9,271 nucleotides of DNA from Methylovirgula sp. (GCA_025356505.1 JANXSV010000087.1:1-9271); one strand, 5' to 3'; counted from the first letter of the stretch, positions 1-7,034 are shown. Numbers and translations: made by a program. The notes: a model not told the origin generated them from the letters alone.

Positions 1-476
1 ACCTGCTGTTTTAGACCGTCATCGGGCAAAAGCTGCGGGAGCAGTTTGGGCGCGGCCAGAAACACGCCTGACGCGACTATTGCGCCCACGAGCCCGCCTA
101 GGCCAGCGGCTTTGCCATAGGCAGGTTTAACCACGACGGGAGTTGCGGACGCAGCTTTCTCCGGTTCAGGCGCTGTTGTTGCGGTTACATCAGGACCATC
201 CAAGTCAGCTGTGCCGCTGCCACTTTCCGGCAGGGGATCAGACACGGGCTCGGATATGGATTGAGGCGTGTGCGCCTGATCTATTTCAGCCTGATTGAGG
301 TGCGGCGCAACCTGGGTGTCCGGGTGCAAAGTCTCGTGAGCCAGAGTTTCGTGAGCCAGAGTCTCGGGATGTATCTCGTGCGCCACAGTCTCGGGATGTG
401 TCTCTGTCTCCGGGGCGAGCGGTGGCTGATTTGAGACTTTCGATTTCGCCTTGGGCACTGGTTTTTCCGGGGTCAT
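1..476 (-). CDS. Mitofilin-like (COG4223-type) inner-membrane protein, N-terminal part
   Basis: The open frame runs off the left edge, so only the first 158 codons are visible. Residues 1 to about 115 are low-complexity, rich in Pro, Glu, Thr, Ala and His, with no signal peptide. One hydrophobic segment follows at about 122-142 (Gly/Ala/Val/Leu rich, ending FLAAPKLLP). A disordered acidic N-terminus, a single membrane span and a large, presumably coiled-coil, periplasmic part is the plan of the alphaproteobacterial mitofilin/COG4223 proteins, which commonly lie beside hemD and are related to mitochondrial MICOS Mic60. The coiled coil and C-terminal domain lie outside the window, so the family call rests on layout and position. 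The ATG at 476 has AAGAGG about 8 nt upstream. An ATG 7 nt earlier (483) opens another frame, sits directly on that ribosome-binding site and yields no membrane segment. It lies 83 nt downstream of hemD. Confidence 0.75.
   Translation of the reverse strand, partial: MTPEKPVPKAKSKVSNQPPLAPETETHPETVAHEIHPETLAHETLAHETLHPDTQVAPHLNQAEIDQAHTPQSISEPVSDPLPESGSGTADLDGPDVTATTAPEPEKAASATPVVVKPAYGKAAGLGGLVGAIVASGVFLAAPKLLPQLLPDDGLKQQ
327..399 (-). repeat. 15-bp tandem repeats in the mitofilin-like gene
   Basis: On the coding strand the unit GAGACTCTGGCTCAC occurs at 351-365, again with one mismatch at 336-350, and as a more diverged copy at 378-392. A second unit, CATCCCGAGAC, occurs twice (361-371 and 388-398). 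They encode a degenerate His-Glu-Thr-Leu-Ala / His-Pro-Glu-Thr repeat at about residues 27-51. All unit lengths are multiples of three, so the frame is kept. The region belongs to the disordered N-terminal segment, where such in-frame expansion is tolerated. Confidence 0.75.
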
Positions 477-497
477 GAAACATCCTCTTATATGAGA

Positions 498-525
498 ACT
501 ATAGGCCAGACTTGTTACCCTGCAA
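498..525 (-). promoter_or_regulatory. Candidate sigma70-like promoter for the mitofilin-like gene
   Basis: Read on the minus strand, TTGCAG (525-520) is followed after 16 nt by TATAGT (503-498). Transcription would start near 491, leaving a leader of about 15 nt that still contains the AAGAGG ribosome-binding site before the ATG at 476. It lies in the 83-nt gap after hemD, so the gene may be transcribed both from the hem operon and by itself. The gap also carries two small palindromes (CTGCGCAG at 527-534, TTGCGCAA at 542-549) that could pair, but no U-run follows them on the minus strand, so this is not a terminator. Confidence 0.4.
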
Positions 526-559
526 ACTGCGCAGAGCCAGATTGCGCAAAAAGGTTGGC

Positions 560-1255
560 TTAGATCGCAGCTAAAATTCCGGCTTCATCGGGCGTAGCGG
601 CAATCCTTGTTGCCAAACCACGCTTTTTTAGTGGCATCGCCACATCAGACGAGAGGCAGAAATGAATGAGGTTCGCTCCGGTCAAATCGAGCGCCGCAGC
701 ATCTGCCAATGCGAGAAACACCTCGGCTGACCGGTGAGAATAATGCAAAACCGCGTCTATATCTCCGGCGCGCAGGCTGTTCAACACCGGCGCGGGCAAG
801 CCGTTTTGCGCAAGCGCCTGATAGACTTCGAGCGCCACAAGGTCCGGCCATGCGATTTCGAGGTCCGGTTTGCGATATTTCCCCGCGAGGTACACCATGG
901 GGCTTGAACCAATCTTGGCCCTATCCACTGTGCCCAACAGGGTTGCGAGATCAGCCGCCGTTTGTTGTGGGGGCTGGACATGCACGAATCCTGCGTCGCG
1001 GGCGGCCTGCGCCGTTTGCTCCCCGACCACAAACAGGCGAAGTGCATACCAGGGTGCCGGAAATTTTTGAAGAAAAGCATGTGAACTGGTGGCGACAAAT
1101 GCGGCTGGCAGACCTGCCCACGACAGCTTTGGCCATTGGACTGGCAGAGGTTGCATCTCCAAGACAGGGGCCAAGCTTGTCTCGTGGCCAAGAGCCTGGA
1201 GTTTGCCGGCTGTGATGAGAGCAGCGTGCCGCGGACGCGTTATCAAAACATGCAT
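560..1255 (-). CDS. hemD: Uroporphyrinogen-III synthase
   Basis: The 231-aa product is of normal length for HemD, which cyclises hydroxymethylbilane with inversion of ring D to give uroporphyrinogen III, the branch point to haem and other tetrapyrroles, in the cytoplasm. HemD is poorly conserved, but typical elements are present: the first beta strand HVLITRP (residues 2-8), APVLEMQPL (29-37), the AFVATSSHA turn near 52-60, FVVGEQTAQAARDAGF (about 75-90), the VYLAGKYRKPDLE segment starting the second half, SHRSAE near 173-178, and a C-terminal ATPDEAGILAAI. The strongest support is position: it starts 12 nt after the hemC stop, on the same strand, so the enzymes for consecutive steps are co-transcribed. 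The ATG at 1255 follows a short AGG element lying next to the hemC stop. A 168-aa plus-strand frame at 709-1215 is an antisense shadow. Confidence 0.93.
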   Translation of the reverse strand: MHVLITRPRHAALITAGKLQALGHETSLAPVLEMQPLPVQWPKLSWAGLPAAFVATSSHAFLQKFPAPWYALRLFVVGEQTAQAARDAGFVHVQPPQQTAADLATLLGTVDRAKIGSSPMVYLAGKYRKPDLEIAWPDLVALEVYQALAQNGLPAPVLNSLRAGDIDAVLHYSHRSAEVFLALADAAALDLTGANLIHFCLSSDVAMPLKKRGLATRIAATPDEAGILAAI

Positions 1256-1267
1256 CTACCGCAGCCT

Positions 1268-2197
1268 CTAATGTTTCAGAAACTCCGGCGGGGTACGTTT
1301 CAGGAGTTCACGCCCGGCATCTTCACCAATGCGAGCGGCATGGGATGGCAAACCGACGAAGGCAACGTCGTAGGTTTGCTTGCCGTTGAGGCTGTAGACT
1401 TCGCCGCGAAACTGCAATCGGCCTTTATGCATGTGAGCATATCCGGCAATGGGGGTGCGGCATGAGCCGTCCATGACTTGAAGGAACGCCCGCTCGCACG
1501 CGAGAGCCGCGGCTGTTTCGGCGTGCAAAATTGGCGAAATCAAATGTGCCACAGCGTTGTCTTGAGCACGGGCAGTCAAGGCGATAGCGCCCTGCCCCAC
1601 GGCGGGCAAAAAATCCACCATGTTGAGAATTTGCGTTGCATGATGCTCTAAACCAAGGCGTTTCAGCCCTGCGAGAGCCAGAAAAGTACAATCGCAGGCA
1701 CCCGTCTCGATTTTTTTCAGTCGGGTTTCGACATTGCCGCGCAGCAAAACCAGCTTCAAATCCGGACGCAGTTTGAGCGCCTGCGACTGGCGGCGCAACG
1801 ATGCAGATCCTAGCTTTGCCCCATAAGGCAAATCCATAATGGTTTTGAATTTGCCCGATATGAACACATCGCGCGCGTCTTCGCGCATCAGATAGCCTGA
1901 AATCTCAATACCGTCCGGCATCAGCGTCGGCATGTCTTTTGCCGAATGAACCGCGATATCAATTTCGCCCGCCAGCAGCGCGGCATCAAGCTCTTTGGTA
2001 AACAGGCCTTTGCCGCCAGACTCCATCAAACTACGATCCTGGATGATATCTCCAGAGGTTTTGATGACCACAATTTCAAACGCCTCGACCGTTAAACCGT
2101 GGGCTGCGGCCAAACGCCTGCGCACCTCATGGGCCTGCGCGAGGGCAAGAGGGCTGCCGCGTGTGCCGAGTTTCAAGGAGAGTGCAGATGCTGTCAT
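1268..2197 (-). CDS. hemC: Hydroxymethylbilane synthase (porphobilinogen deaminase)
   Basis: This enzyme joins four porphobilinogen molecules into hydroxymethylbilane in the cytoplasm, using a covalent dipyrromethane cofactor. Visible motifs: LGTRGSPLALAQ at 10-21, KTSGD at 46-50, GGKGLFTKELD at 61-71, HSAKDMP at 84-90 with the expected catalytic Asp88, SLRRQ at 133-137, LLRGNVETRL at 151-160 and FLPAVGQGA at 196-204. The cofactor cysteine is Cys246 in DGSCRTPIAGYA. The length of 309 aa is usual for the family. The frame stays open upstream to 2401, but that extension crosses the start of tsaD on the other strand and has no HemC homology, so the ATG at 2197, directly before the conserved N-terminus, is preferred. 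No strong Shine-Dalgarno is seen before it. hemD follows after 12 nt. Confidence 0.97.
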   Translation of the reverse strand: MTASALSLKLGTRGSPLALAQAHEVRRRLAAAHGLTVEAFEIVVIKTSGDIIQDRSLMESGGKGLFTKELDAALLAGEIDIAVHSAKDMPTLMPDGIEISGYLMREDARDVFISGKFKTIMDLPYGAKLGSASLRRQSQALKLRPDLKLVLLRGNVETRLKKIETGACDCTFLALAGLKRLGLEHHATQILNMVDFLPAVGQGAIALTARAQDNAVAHLISPILHAETAAALACERAFLQVMDGSCRTPIAGYAHMHKGRLQFRGEVYSLNGKQTYDVAFVGLPSHAARIGEDAGRELLKRTPPEFLKH

Positions 2198-2306
2198 TTT
2201 ACGTTCACGCGGATGGTTGCGTTTCAATCTTGCCTGTTTATAGGTTACAAGCCTGTTTTGGTCTTGAAAGAGGCAATAAGATCGCCCGGAGCAAAAGTAA
2301 ACCGCT
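2198..2306. promoter_or_regulatory. Divergent hemC / tsaD promoter region
   Basis: These 109 bp separate two divergent housekeeping operons and must hold both promoters. For tsaD, TTGCGT (2217-2222) and TATAGG (2239-2244) are 16 nt apart, a weak sigma70-like pair. On the minus strand TATAAA (2242-2237) overlaps the same AT-rich core and could be the hemC -10, but I see no good -35 for it. If both are used the two polymerases would compete for the same core. I see no operator-like dyad or riboswitch. Confidence 0.4.
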
Positions 2307-3368
2307 ATGATGCGCGTGCTTGGAATTGAAACCACCTGTGACGAAACCGCTGCTTCCGTCGTGCAATTGCGCCCGTCAGGCGGTGGTGACATTTTGTCCA
2401 ATGAGGTGATGAGCCAGATCGCCGAACATGCAGCTTATGGCGGCGTGGTTCCCGAGATCGCAGCGCGGGCGCATGTTGATGTGCTTGATCACCTTATCAA
2501 GCGGGCTCTGGACAAAGCGGGGATGAAACTATCTCAACTTGACGGCATTGCCGCTGCCGCAGGCCCCGGACTTGTGGGGGGCGTTATTGTTGGCCTCACA
2601 GCGGGCAAGGCGCTTGCGCTGGCGACCCGGAAACCCTTTCTCGCTGTAAATCACCTCGAAGGCCATGCCTTGACCGCACGGCTGACGGATGGCATCGCCT
2701 TTCCGTATTTGCTGCTTTTGGTGTCCGGTGGCCATACCCAGCTTTTGGCTGTGAAGGGCGTGGGGGATTATGTCCGGCTTGGAACCACTCTGGACGATGC
2801 TGTGGGCGAGGCTTTTGACAAAGTTGCGAAAATGCTTGGCCTCCCGTATCCCGGCGGTCCACAAGTGGAAAAGCAGGCTTTGCACGGTGACCCTGAACGC
2901 TTCACTTTGCCGCGCCCGATGATGGGCCGCCCAAATGCGGACTTTTCGCTTTCGGGCCTGAAAACAGCGGTGCGCATCGAGGCAGAGCGGATTTCGCCTT
3001 TGACGAAAACCGACGTTGCCGACCTGTGCGCGTCGTTTCAGGCTGCAATCGTGGATGTGTTGGCTGACCGTATCCGCGTGGCTTTACAGCGATTTGAAAC
3101 GCAGCTTGGCGCGCCTTCAGCGCTGGTCGTGGCGGGCGGCGTCGCTGCCAATGGCGCGATCCGGAGGGCTCTTTCACGCTTTGCGGGTGAGGCCGGGCTC
3201 CATTTGATCGTGCCATCGCCTGTGCTGTGCACAGATAATGGCGCAATGATCGCGTGGGCCGGGATAGAGCGGCTCGGCCTTGGCATGATCGATGACCTTA
3301 CGTTTGCACCTCGGCCGCGCTGGCCTCTTGACGGTAAGGCGGAGCTTTCGCTGAACGGAAAAGCCTGA
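2307..3368 (+). CDS. tsaD: tRNA N6-threonylcarbamoyladenosine transferase TsaD
   Basis: TsaD (formerly Gcp/YgjD) transfers the threonylcarbamoyl group from TC-AMP to A37 of ANN-decoding tRNAs, working with TsaB and TsaE in the cytoplasm. The ASKHA fold is clear: N-terminal [11 protein letters not shown] (5-15), [12 protein letters not shown] (45-56), [15 protein letters not shown] (83-97), the metal-binding His116 and His120 in NHLEGH, the phosphate loop VSGGHTQL (139-146), [19 protein letters not shown] (167-185, the family signature), SFSLSG-like DFSLSGLKT (212-220), [12 protein letters not shown] (275-286) and the third metal ligand Asp310 in [12 protein letters not shown]. The length of 353 aa is normal. 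Two ATGs lie back to back (2307 and 2310); the nearest GGAG is about 15 nt upstream, so initiation signals are weak and either could be used. The stop overlaps the gpsA start. Confidence 0.98.
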   Translation: MMRVLGIETTCDETAASVVQLRPSGGGDILSNEVMSQIAEHAAYGGVVPEIAARAHVDVLDHLIKRALDKAGMKLSQLDGIAAAAGPGLVGGVIVGLTAGKALALATRKPFLAVNHLEGHALTARLTDGIAFPYLLLLVSGGHTQLLAVKGVGDYVRLGTTLDDAVGEAFDKVAKMLGLPYPGGPQVEKQALHGDPERFTLPRPMMGRPNADFSLSGLKTAVRIEAERISPLTKTDVADLCASFQAAIVDVLADRIRVALQRFETQLGAPSALVVAGGVAANGAIRRALSRFAGEAGLHLIVPSPVLCTDNGAMIAWAGIERLGLGMIDDLTFAPRPRWPLDGKAELSLNGKA

Positions 3369-4351
3369 TGCATAACCGGGTTGCCATTGCAGGCTCTGGT
3401 GCATGGGGCACTGCGCTGGCTATTGCCGCCGCACGGGCAGGCAGAAGCGTCACTCTTTGGAGCCGCGACGCAGATGCCGCGCGCCACATGTCGGAACAGC
3501 GCCAGAATGTGGCCTATCTTCCCGGCGTGATCCTGCCTGCCAGCATTCGGATAACCTATGATTTCAAAGATCTGCACGATGCGGGTCTGCTGATTGCTGC
3601 GGTTCCGGCGCAATCGATGCGCGATCTGGCCAAACATCTTGCAGGACATATCCCGTCCGGTATTCCGGTTGTTGTCGCGGCTAAGGGTCTTGAGCTCGCC
3701 AGCAATGCTTTTATGAGCGACATTATCGGCGAGCATTTGCCGCACAATCCTCCTGCATTGCTGTCCGGGCCAAGTTTCGCGGTTGATGTCGGCAAGGGGC
3801 TTCCCACTGCCGTGACATTGGCGGCGCGAGATGAGGCGCTTGCGCGAAGCATTGTTAAATTGCTGAGTTCATCAAGTTTCCGCTTGTATCATTCGACGGA
3901 TTTGCGCGGTGCCGAAATTGGCGGTGCGGCTAAAAATGTCCTGGCAATCGCCAGTGGCATTTGCGCGGGACAAAGCCTTGGCGCCAGCGCCAGCGCCGCC
4001 TTGATTGCGCGCGGCTTTGCCGAACTGGCGCGCCTCGGGAACAGTTTGGGAGCGAGGCCCGAAACTCTGATGGGGCTTTCCGGCCTTGGAGATCTGATCT
4101 TGACGTGCAACTCAACCGCATCGCGCAATTTTTCATTCGGGCTTAATCTCGGGCGCGGACTAAGTGTGGCGGAGGCGAGCCAGGGAAAGCTGGCGGAAGG
4201 CGCTCATACGGCCTCGGCTCTGGTTGAGATGGCCAACGCCCGCCATGTCGAAATGCCGATCTGTACGGCGGTGAACGCCGTATTACGGCAAGATTTGACG
4301 ATAGAGCGGGCAATTGAAACCCTGTTGGCGCGGCCTTCGAAAGCAGAATGA
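3368..4351 (+). CDS. gpsA: NAD(P)-dependent glycerol-3-phosphate dehydrogenase
   Basis: GpsA reduces dihydroxyacetone phosphate to sn-glycerol-3-phosphate, the backbone for phospholipid synthesis, in the cytoplasm. Motifs: Rossmann nucleotide loop IAGSGAWGTALA (7-18), NVAYLPG (47-53), AAKGLE (104-109) with the conserved Lys106, SGPSFA (133-138), the catalytic Lys189 in AAKNVLAIASG, the glycerol-phosphate site GLSGLGDLILTC (236-247), SRNFSFG (252-258), AEG (277-279) and the C-terminal MPI...V segment. The length of 327 aa is typical. Its ATG shares one base with the tsaD stop (TGATG), which suggests termination-reinitiation coupling. The tsaD-gpsA order is common in Alphaproteobacteria and I infer one operon from the overlap. 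Confidence 0.97.
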   Translation: MHNRVAIAGSGAWGTALAIAAARAGRSVTLWSRDADAARHMSEQRQNVAYLPGVILPASIRITYDFKDLHDAGLLIAAVPAQSMRDLAKHLAGHIPSGIPVVVAAKGLELASNAFMSDIIGEHLPHNPPALLSGPSFAVDVGKGLPTAVTLAARDEALARSIVKLLSSSSFRLYHSTDLRGAEIGGAAKNVLAIASGICAGQSLGASASAALIARGFAELARLGNSLGARPETLMGLSGLGDLILTCNSTASRNFSFGLNLGRGLSVAEASQGKLAEGAHTASALVEMANARHVEMPICTAVNAVLRQDLTIERAIETLLARPSKAE

Positions 4352-4357
4352 GGCAAA

Positions 4358-4771
4358 ATGGCGTATTGGCTGATCAAAAGCGAGCCGAACAAATGGTCGT
4401 GGGAGATGCAGGTGGCCGCTGGGGCACAAGGCACCCACTGGAACGGCGTGCGCAACCATCTGGCTAAATTGCAGCTGATGGCGATGCGACTTGGCGAGCA
4501 AGCGTTTTTTTATCACTCGAACGAGGGCAAGGAAATCGTCGGCGTTGTGGAAGTATGCAAACTGTTTTACCCTGACCCCAGTGATGAGACAGGCAAGTTT
4601 GGCATGTGTGATTTCCGCGCGCTGAGAGCTATGCCTCGCGCTGTAACTTTGACGGAGGTCAAGGCTACGCCCGCGCTGGCGAAAATGTCCCTGCTAACGT
4701 CGGCGCGCCTGTCTGTTCAGCCGGTACGGGACGAAGAATGGATTTTAATTTGCAACATGGCGGGGCTTTGA
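4358..4771 (+). CDS. EVE-domain protein (Thy28/thymocyte nuclear protein 1 family)
   Basis: The 137-aa product is a single EVE domain, a PUA-like fold related to YTH and ASCH domains. Family hallmarks seen: YWLIKSEPNKWSW at 3-15 (usually a K-x-E-P-D-x-(W/Y)-S pattern; here Asn replaces the usual Asp), WNGVRNHLAKLQLMAMRLG at 28-46, FFYHS at 50-54, EIVGVVEV at 59-66, and the C-terminal LLTSARLSVQPVRDEEW. Length matches stand-alone bacterial members. EVE domains are thought to read modified bases in DNA or RNA; what this small housekeeping-operon version binds is not established. Its ribosome-binding site (GAGG) overlaps the gpsA stop, and the ATG lies 6 nt after it. A YciI-like gene that often lies between gpsA and the EVE gene in relatives is absent here. 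Confidence 0.9.
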   Translation: MAYWLIKSEPNKWSWEMQVAAGAQGTHWNGVRNHLAKLQLMAMRLGEQAFFYHSNEGKEIVGVVEVCKLFYPDPSDETGKFGMCDFRALRAMPRAVTLTEVKATPALAKMSLLTSARLSVQPVRDEEWILICNMAGL

Positions 4772-4772
4772 C

Positions 4773-5189
4773 ATGCAACACGCAGGCATAAATTATCTTT
4801 CCGTAGTTGTTGCAGCCGTCGTGGCCTGGGTAGCCGGCGCGCTCTATTACGGTGTACTCAGCCAGAGTTGGATTGCAGCGCTGGGCAAGAGTAAAGAGAC
4901 GCTGATGCCGAATGGCCGACCCACCACGCCCACGTTTATCCTGTCATTCGTGTGCGAGTTGGTGATGGCCTTCGCTTTGGCGGGGGCTGTCGGGCACCTG
5001 GGCCCCGGGCAGGTTACGTTGCAAAACGGTTTGATTTCAGCCTTGATCCTATGGGGCGGCTTTATTTTGACGACCTTCGCCGCGAGCTATGCCTATGCGC
5101 ATAACCAAACCAAGCTGCTGGCGATTGACGCTGGGCACTGGCTGATCGTTATGGCCATTATGGGCGTGATTATTGGCGCGTTCGGCTAA
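4773..5189 (+). CDS. DUF1761-type four-helix membrane protein
   Basis: A 138-aa integral membrane protein with four predicted spans at about 8-29, 53-75, 86-108 and 117-136. The N-terminal N-Y-L-x-V..VVAWVAGALYYG..S..W pattern, the polar loop with TTPTFILSF at 51-59, and the final DAGHWLIVMAIMGVIIGAF resemble the DUF1761 family, whose function is unknown. The gene begins 1 nt after the EVE stop; a GGCGGGG stretch just inside the end of the EVE gene can serve as its ribosome-binding site, so it is probably translationally coupled and the last gene of the tsaD operon. It faces the LysE-type gene with only 2 nt between the two stop codons, and no hairpin terminator is visible there. Confidence 0.8.
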   Translation: MQHAGINYLSVVVAAVVAWVAGALYYGVLSQSWIAALGKSKETLMPNGRPTTPTFILSFVCELVMAFALAGAVGHLGPGQVTLQNGLISALILWGGFILTTFAASYAYAHNQTKLLAIDAGHWLIVMAIMGVIIGAFG

Positions 5190-5191
5190 GC

Positions 5192-5803
5192 TTACCGCTC
5201 AGTTAGAACTAATTTCAGCGCCAAAGCGCCAAAAGCAGCGGAAAAACTGCGGCGCAACCAAGCCATAACATTTGGCCTACTGACCACATGTTCGCGCATC
5301 GTGGCAGCAAAGACACCATAAAGGGCGAAGATCACAAAAGTCATGACCATGAACACGCCGGAGAGCGCCAGCATCTGCAGCATGGGGTTTTCGGAGTGCG
5401 CGTCAATGAATTGCGGTAAGAAAGCTACGAAGAATATCGACAGTTTCGGATTGAGCATATTAATCAAAATGCCATCGATGATAACGCGCATGTCTGTGCG
5501 TTTGTCCTGCGCGCGCTCAATATTTAGCGCGCCTTTCTCGCGTAAGGAATGCCAGGCCATATAAAGCAAATAGGCGACGCCGGCATATTTCACCATGTTG
5601 AACGCTAGAGCGCTGGTGTGCAAAATTGCCGCTAACCCAAGCATTGCCGCCATCAAATGCGGCAAAATTCCGAGTGTGCAGGCAAAGGCGGCGACGACGC
5701 TGGCTCGACGGCCACTCGAAAGCCCCGCAGCGATCGTGTAAATTGCGCCAGTACCGGGAGAAGCAACGATAATCAGGCTTGTGAAAAGAAATTCAGGGCT
5801 CAT
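5192..5803 (-). CDS. LysE/RhtB-family amino-acid exporter
   Basis: A 203-aa inner-membrane protein with about six hydrophobic segments (5-25, 37-60, 68-88, 110-133, 144-168, 184-202). Family marks are SPGTGAIYTIAAGLSSGRR at 15-33 (variant of the PGP...G...GR motif), a GxxLGxxxHxxxAxxGL-like stretch at 45-58, the KYAGVAYLLYMAWHSLR segment at 72-88, and INMLNPKLSIFFVAFLPQF at 114-132. Members export amino acids or related metabolites; the substrate cannot be told from sequence. The start at 5803 has GGGAG six nucleotides upstream. The frame also opens with a TTG at 5821, but that start would place the ribosome-binding site inside the coding region, so it is rejected. It lies 53 nt downstream of the HAD gene on the same strand and is probably in the same operon. 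Confidence 0.9.
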   Translation of the reverse strand: MSPEFLFTSLIIVASPGTGAIYTIAAGLSSGRRASVVAAFACTLGILPHLMAAMLGLAAILHTSALAFNMVKYAGVAYLLYMAWHSLREKGALNIERAQDKRTDMRVIIDGILINMLNPKLSIFFVAFLPQFIDAHSENPMLQMLALSGVFMVMTFVIFALYGVFAATMREHVVSRPNVMAWLRRSFSAAFGALALKLVLTER

Positions 5804-5856
5804 TCGGCGCTCCCAAAACAAAAGAATGGCGCAAATCAGGCTGACGGGTCAAGTCT

Positions 5857-6516
5857 TCAGACGCGGATCGTGCTCTTTATCAAATTCAGCAATGCACCGT
5901 CCTGGTAATTTGCGGCAGCGAGTTTTGCGCCAGTAGCGAGCACCGCATCACGCTTGAGACTCGTCATGATTCCAATTGAAGTCAGGCCCGAGTCGACCGC
6001 TGCTTTAAGGCCCGATTCCGAATCCTCGAAGCCGACGCTCACCGACGCTTCTGCGCCCAGAAGCTTGAGCCCGGTTAGGTAGGGTAGCGGGTGTGGTTTT
6101 GGATATTCAAGCTCCTCGGCCAGCACGAGAACTTTGAAACGCTTTTCGAGGCCAAGAGCTGAAAGCATGTGCTCGGCGTTAGCGCGAGGCGCATTGGTCA
6201 CAGCGCCGCAATCGATGTTGTTGGCATCAGCCCAATCGAGGAGTTCTATCAGCCCCGGCAAGGGCGACAAAGTGTGCGCCAACTTACGAAACTCAGCCTC
6301 TTTGGCATCAGCAAGTCCGCTGTGATATTCGGCAGGCACATGGGGCAGCAGATCAGCGAAGATCACGGCATTGGATTTGCCCGAGATGCGCTTGATGAAT
6401 TCATCACGCGTTACCTGCACATTATGGCGGGCAAGCATTTCGTTAAAGGCGATGAAGTGGTAATGGTCGCTGTCCGTCAGCGTGCCGTCAATATCGAATA
6501 AAAGGCAGGATTTCAT
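5857..6516 (-). CDS. HAD-superfamily phosphatase/phosphomutase (beta-PGM-like, class IA)
   Basis: The 219-aa protein carries all four HAD motifs: motif I FDIDGTLTDSD (7-17) with nucleophile Asp8 and acid/base Asp10; motif II Thr107 in VTNAPR; motif III Lys140 in YPKPHP; motif IV Glu164/Asp165 in GFEDSESGLKAA. Between motifs I and II lies a helical cap (about 18-85), as in the phosphoglycolate phosphatase/beta-phosphoglucomutase group. Such cytoplasmic enzymes hydrolyse or isomerise small phosphorylated metabolites; the substrate is unknown. The frame extends upstream to 6591, but that part is the end of the L,D-transpeptidase gene read in another frame. The ATG at 6516 overlaps that gene's TGA as ATGA and sits just before the conserved strand, so it is preferred and implies translational coupling, which fits the lack of a clear Shine-Dalgarno. 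Confidence 0.9.
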   Translation of the reverse strand: MKSCLLFDIDGTLTDSDHYHFIAFNEMLARHNVQVTRDEFIKRISGKSNAVIFADLLPHVPAEYHSGLADAKEAEFRKLAHTLSPLPGLIELLDWADANNIDCGAVTNAPRANAEHMLSALGLEKRFKVLVLAEELEYPKPHPLPYLTGLKLLGAEASVSVGFEDSESGLKAAVDSGLTSIGIMTSLKRDAVLATGAKLAAANYQDGALLNLIKSTIRV

Positions 6517-7034
6517 CGTATAACCATTACACATGTCCGGGAAAGACGCGGTAGCAAACGCCGCATCTGGTCCAGCTTTATAACGACACATCCCGCAGTG
6601 GGCGAATATTTATTATCGCAAAGGTGGAAAAAGATGGCGCTGCCCCGTCCGCGGCGCAGGGGCGCGATATTATAATTGAGGACGACTACAATGTGGTAGA
6701 GGCTGTCCTGCCGCCAAAGTTGTTCGTGAGGCTCCCGGCTTGGCAGCGTGATAGGCCGGTTATAGGTGCGGCTTTGCGCACTGTCGCACCAGCCGTGACG
6801 CTGTTGTGTCGCCCGAAAATGCGGATGCGGGCGAGGCATCTGGTCGGCGCGATAGTATCCGCCCAGCAGCTTGAGGCGCCCGGCAGGGGTTGCGCCATCG
6901 CCCTCACGCTTTCTGCGGGAAATGCCAGCCCGGCCAAGCGCACAGGGGATAGCGCGCCCCGCCACGATCAAATGCCCCTTTGCAGGTTCTAACGCTTGAC
7001 GTGTGACCCGGATGGTTTCAATTTTACGTGCCAC
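6513..7034 (-). CDS. YkuD-domain L,D-transpeptidase family protein (COG3786-like)
   Basis: A 173-aa protein with a YkuD catalytic domain. YkuD enzymes make 3-3 peptidoglycan crosslinks or attach or remove proteins on the stem peptide. Here the signature is FFHL at 136-139 (His137) followed by YSPTAGCVVI at 143-152 with the presumed nucleophile Cys149; the usual S/T-H-G-C is T-A-G-C, as in the COG3786 branch. Upstream, IPCALGRAGI (29-38), KREGDGATPAGRL (42-54) and WCD (82-84) also match that branch. No signal peptide or membrane segment is present, odd for an enzyme acting on the wall; many short COG3786 proteins share this and their role is unsettled. The start is GTG at 7034 with GGGGG about six nucleotides upstream. 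It is the first gene of a minus-strand run and diverges from the response regulator. Confidence 0.85.
   Translation of the reverse strand: MARKIETIRVTRQALEPAKGHLIVAGRAIPCALGRAGISRRKREGDGATPAGRLKLLGGYYRADQMPRPHPHFRATQQRHGWCDSAQSRTYNRPITLPSREPHEQLWRQDSLYHIVVVLNYNIAPLRRGRGSAIFFHLCDNKYSPTAGCVVIKLDQMRRLLPRLSRTCVMVIR

Noticed and set aside
286..483. 65-aa minus-strand frame at the start of the mitofilin-like gene
   Set aside because: It is the +1-shifted frame over the tandem repeat; the frame from 476 has the well-placed ribosome-binding site and a membrane segment and continues to the edge.
527..549. Paired palindromes CTGCGCAG and TTGCGCAA as a hemD terminator
   Set aside because: Stem of only 6-7 bp and no U-run following on the minus strand.
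709..1215. 168-aa plus-strand frame
   Set aside because: Antisense to hemD, with no recognisable domain and an Arg/Pro-rich composition typical of shadow frames.
2198..2401. 68-codon N-terminal extension of hemC
   Set aside because: It crosses the promoter region and the start of tsaD on the other strand and has no HemC-like sequence.
3038..3745. 235-aa minus-strand frame
   Set aside because: It runs antisense across the end of tsaD and start of gpsA, both firmly identified; composition is shadow-like.
6624..6992. 122-aa plus-strand frame
   Set aside because: Antisense to the YkuD gene, which carries clear catalytic motifs on the minus strand.
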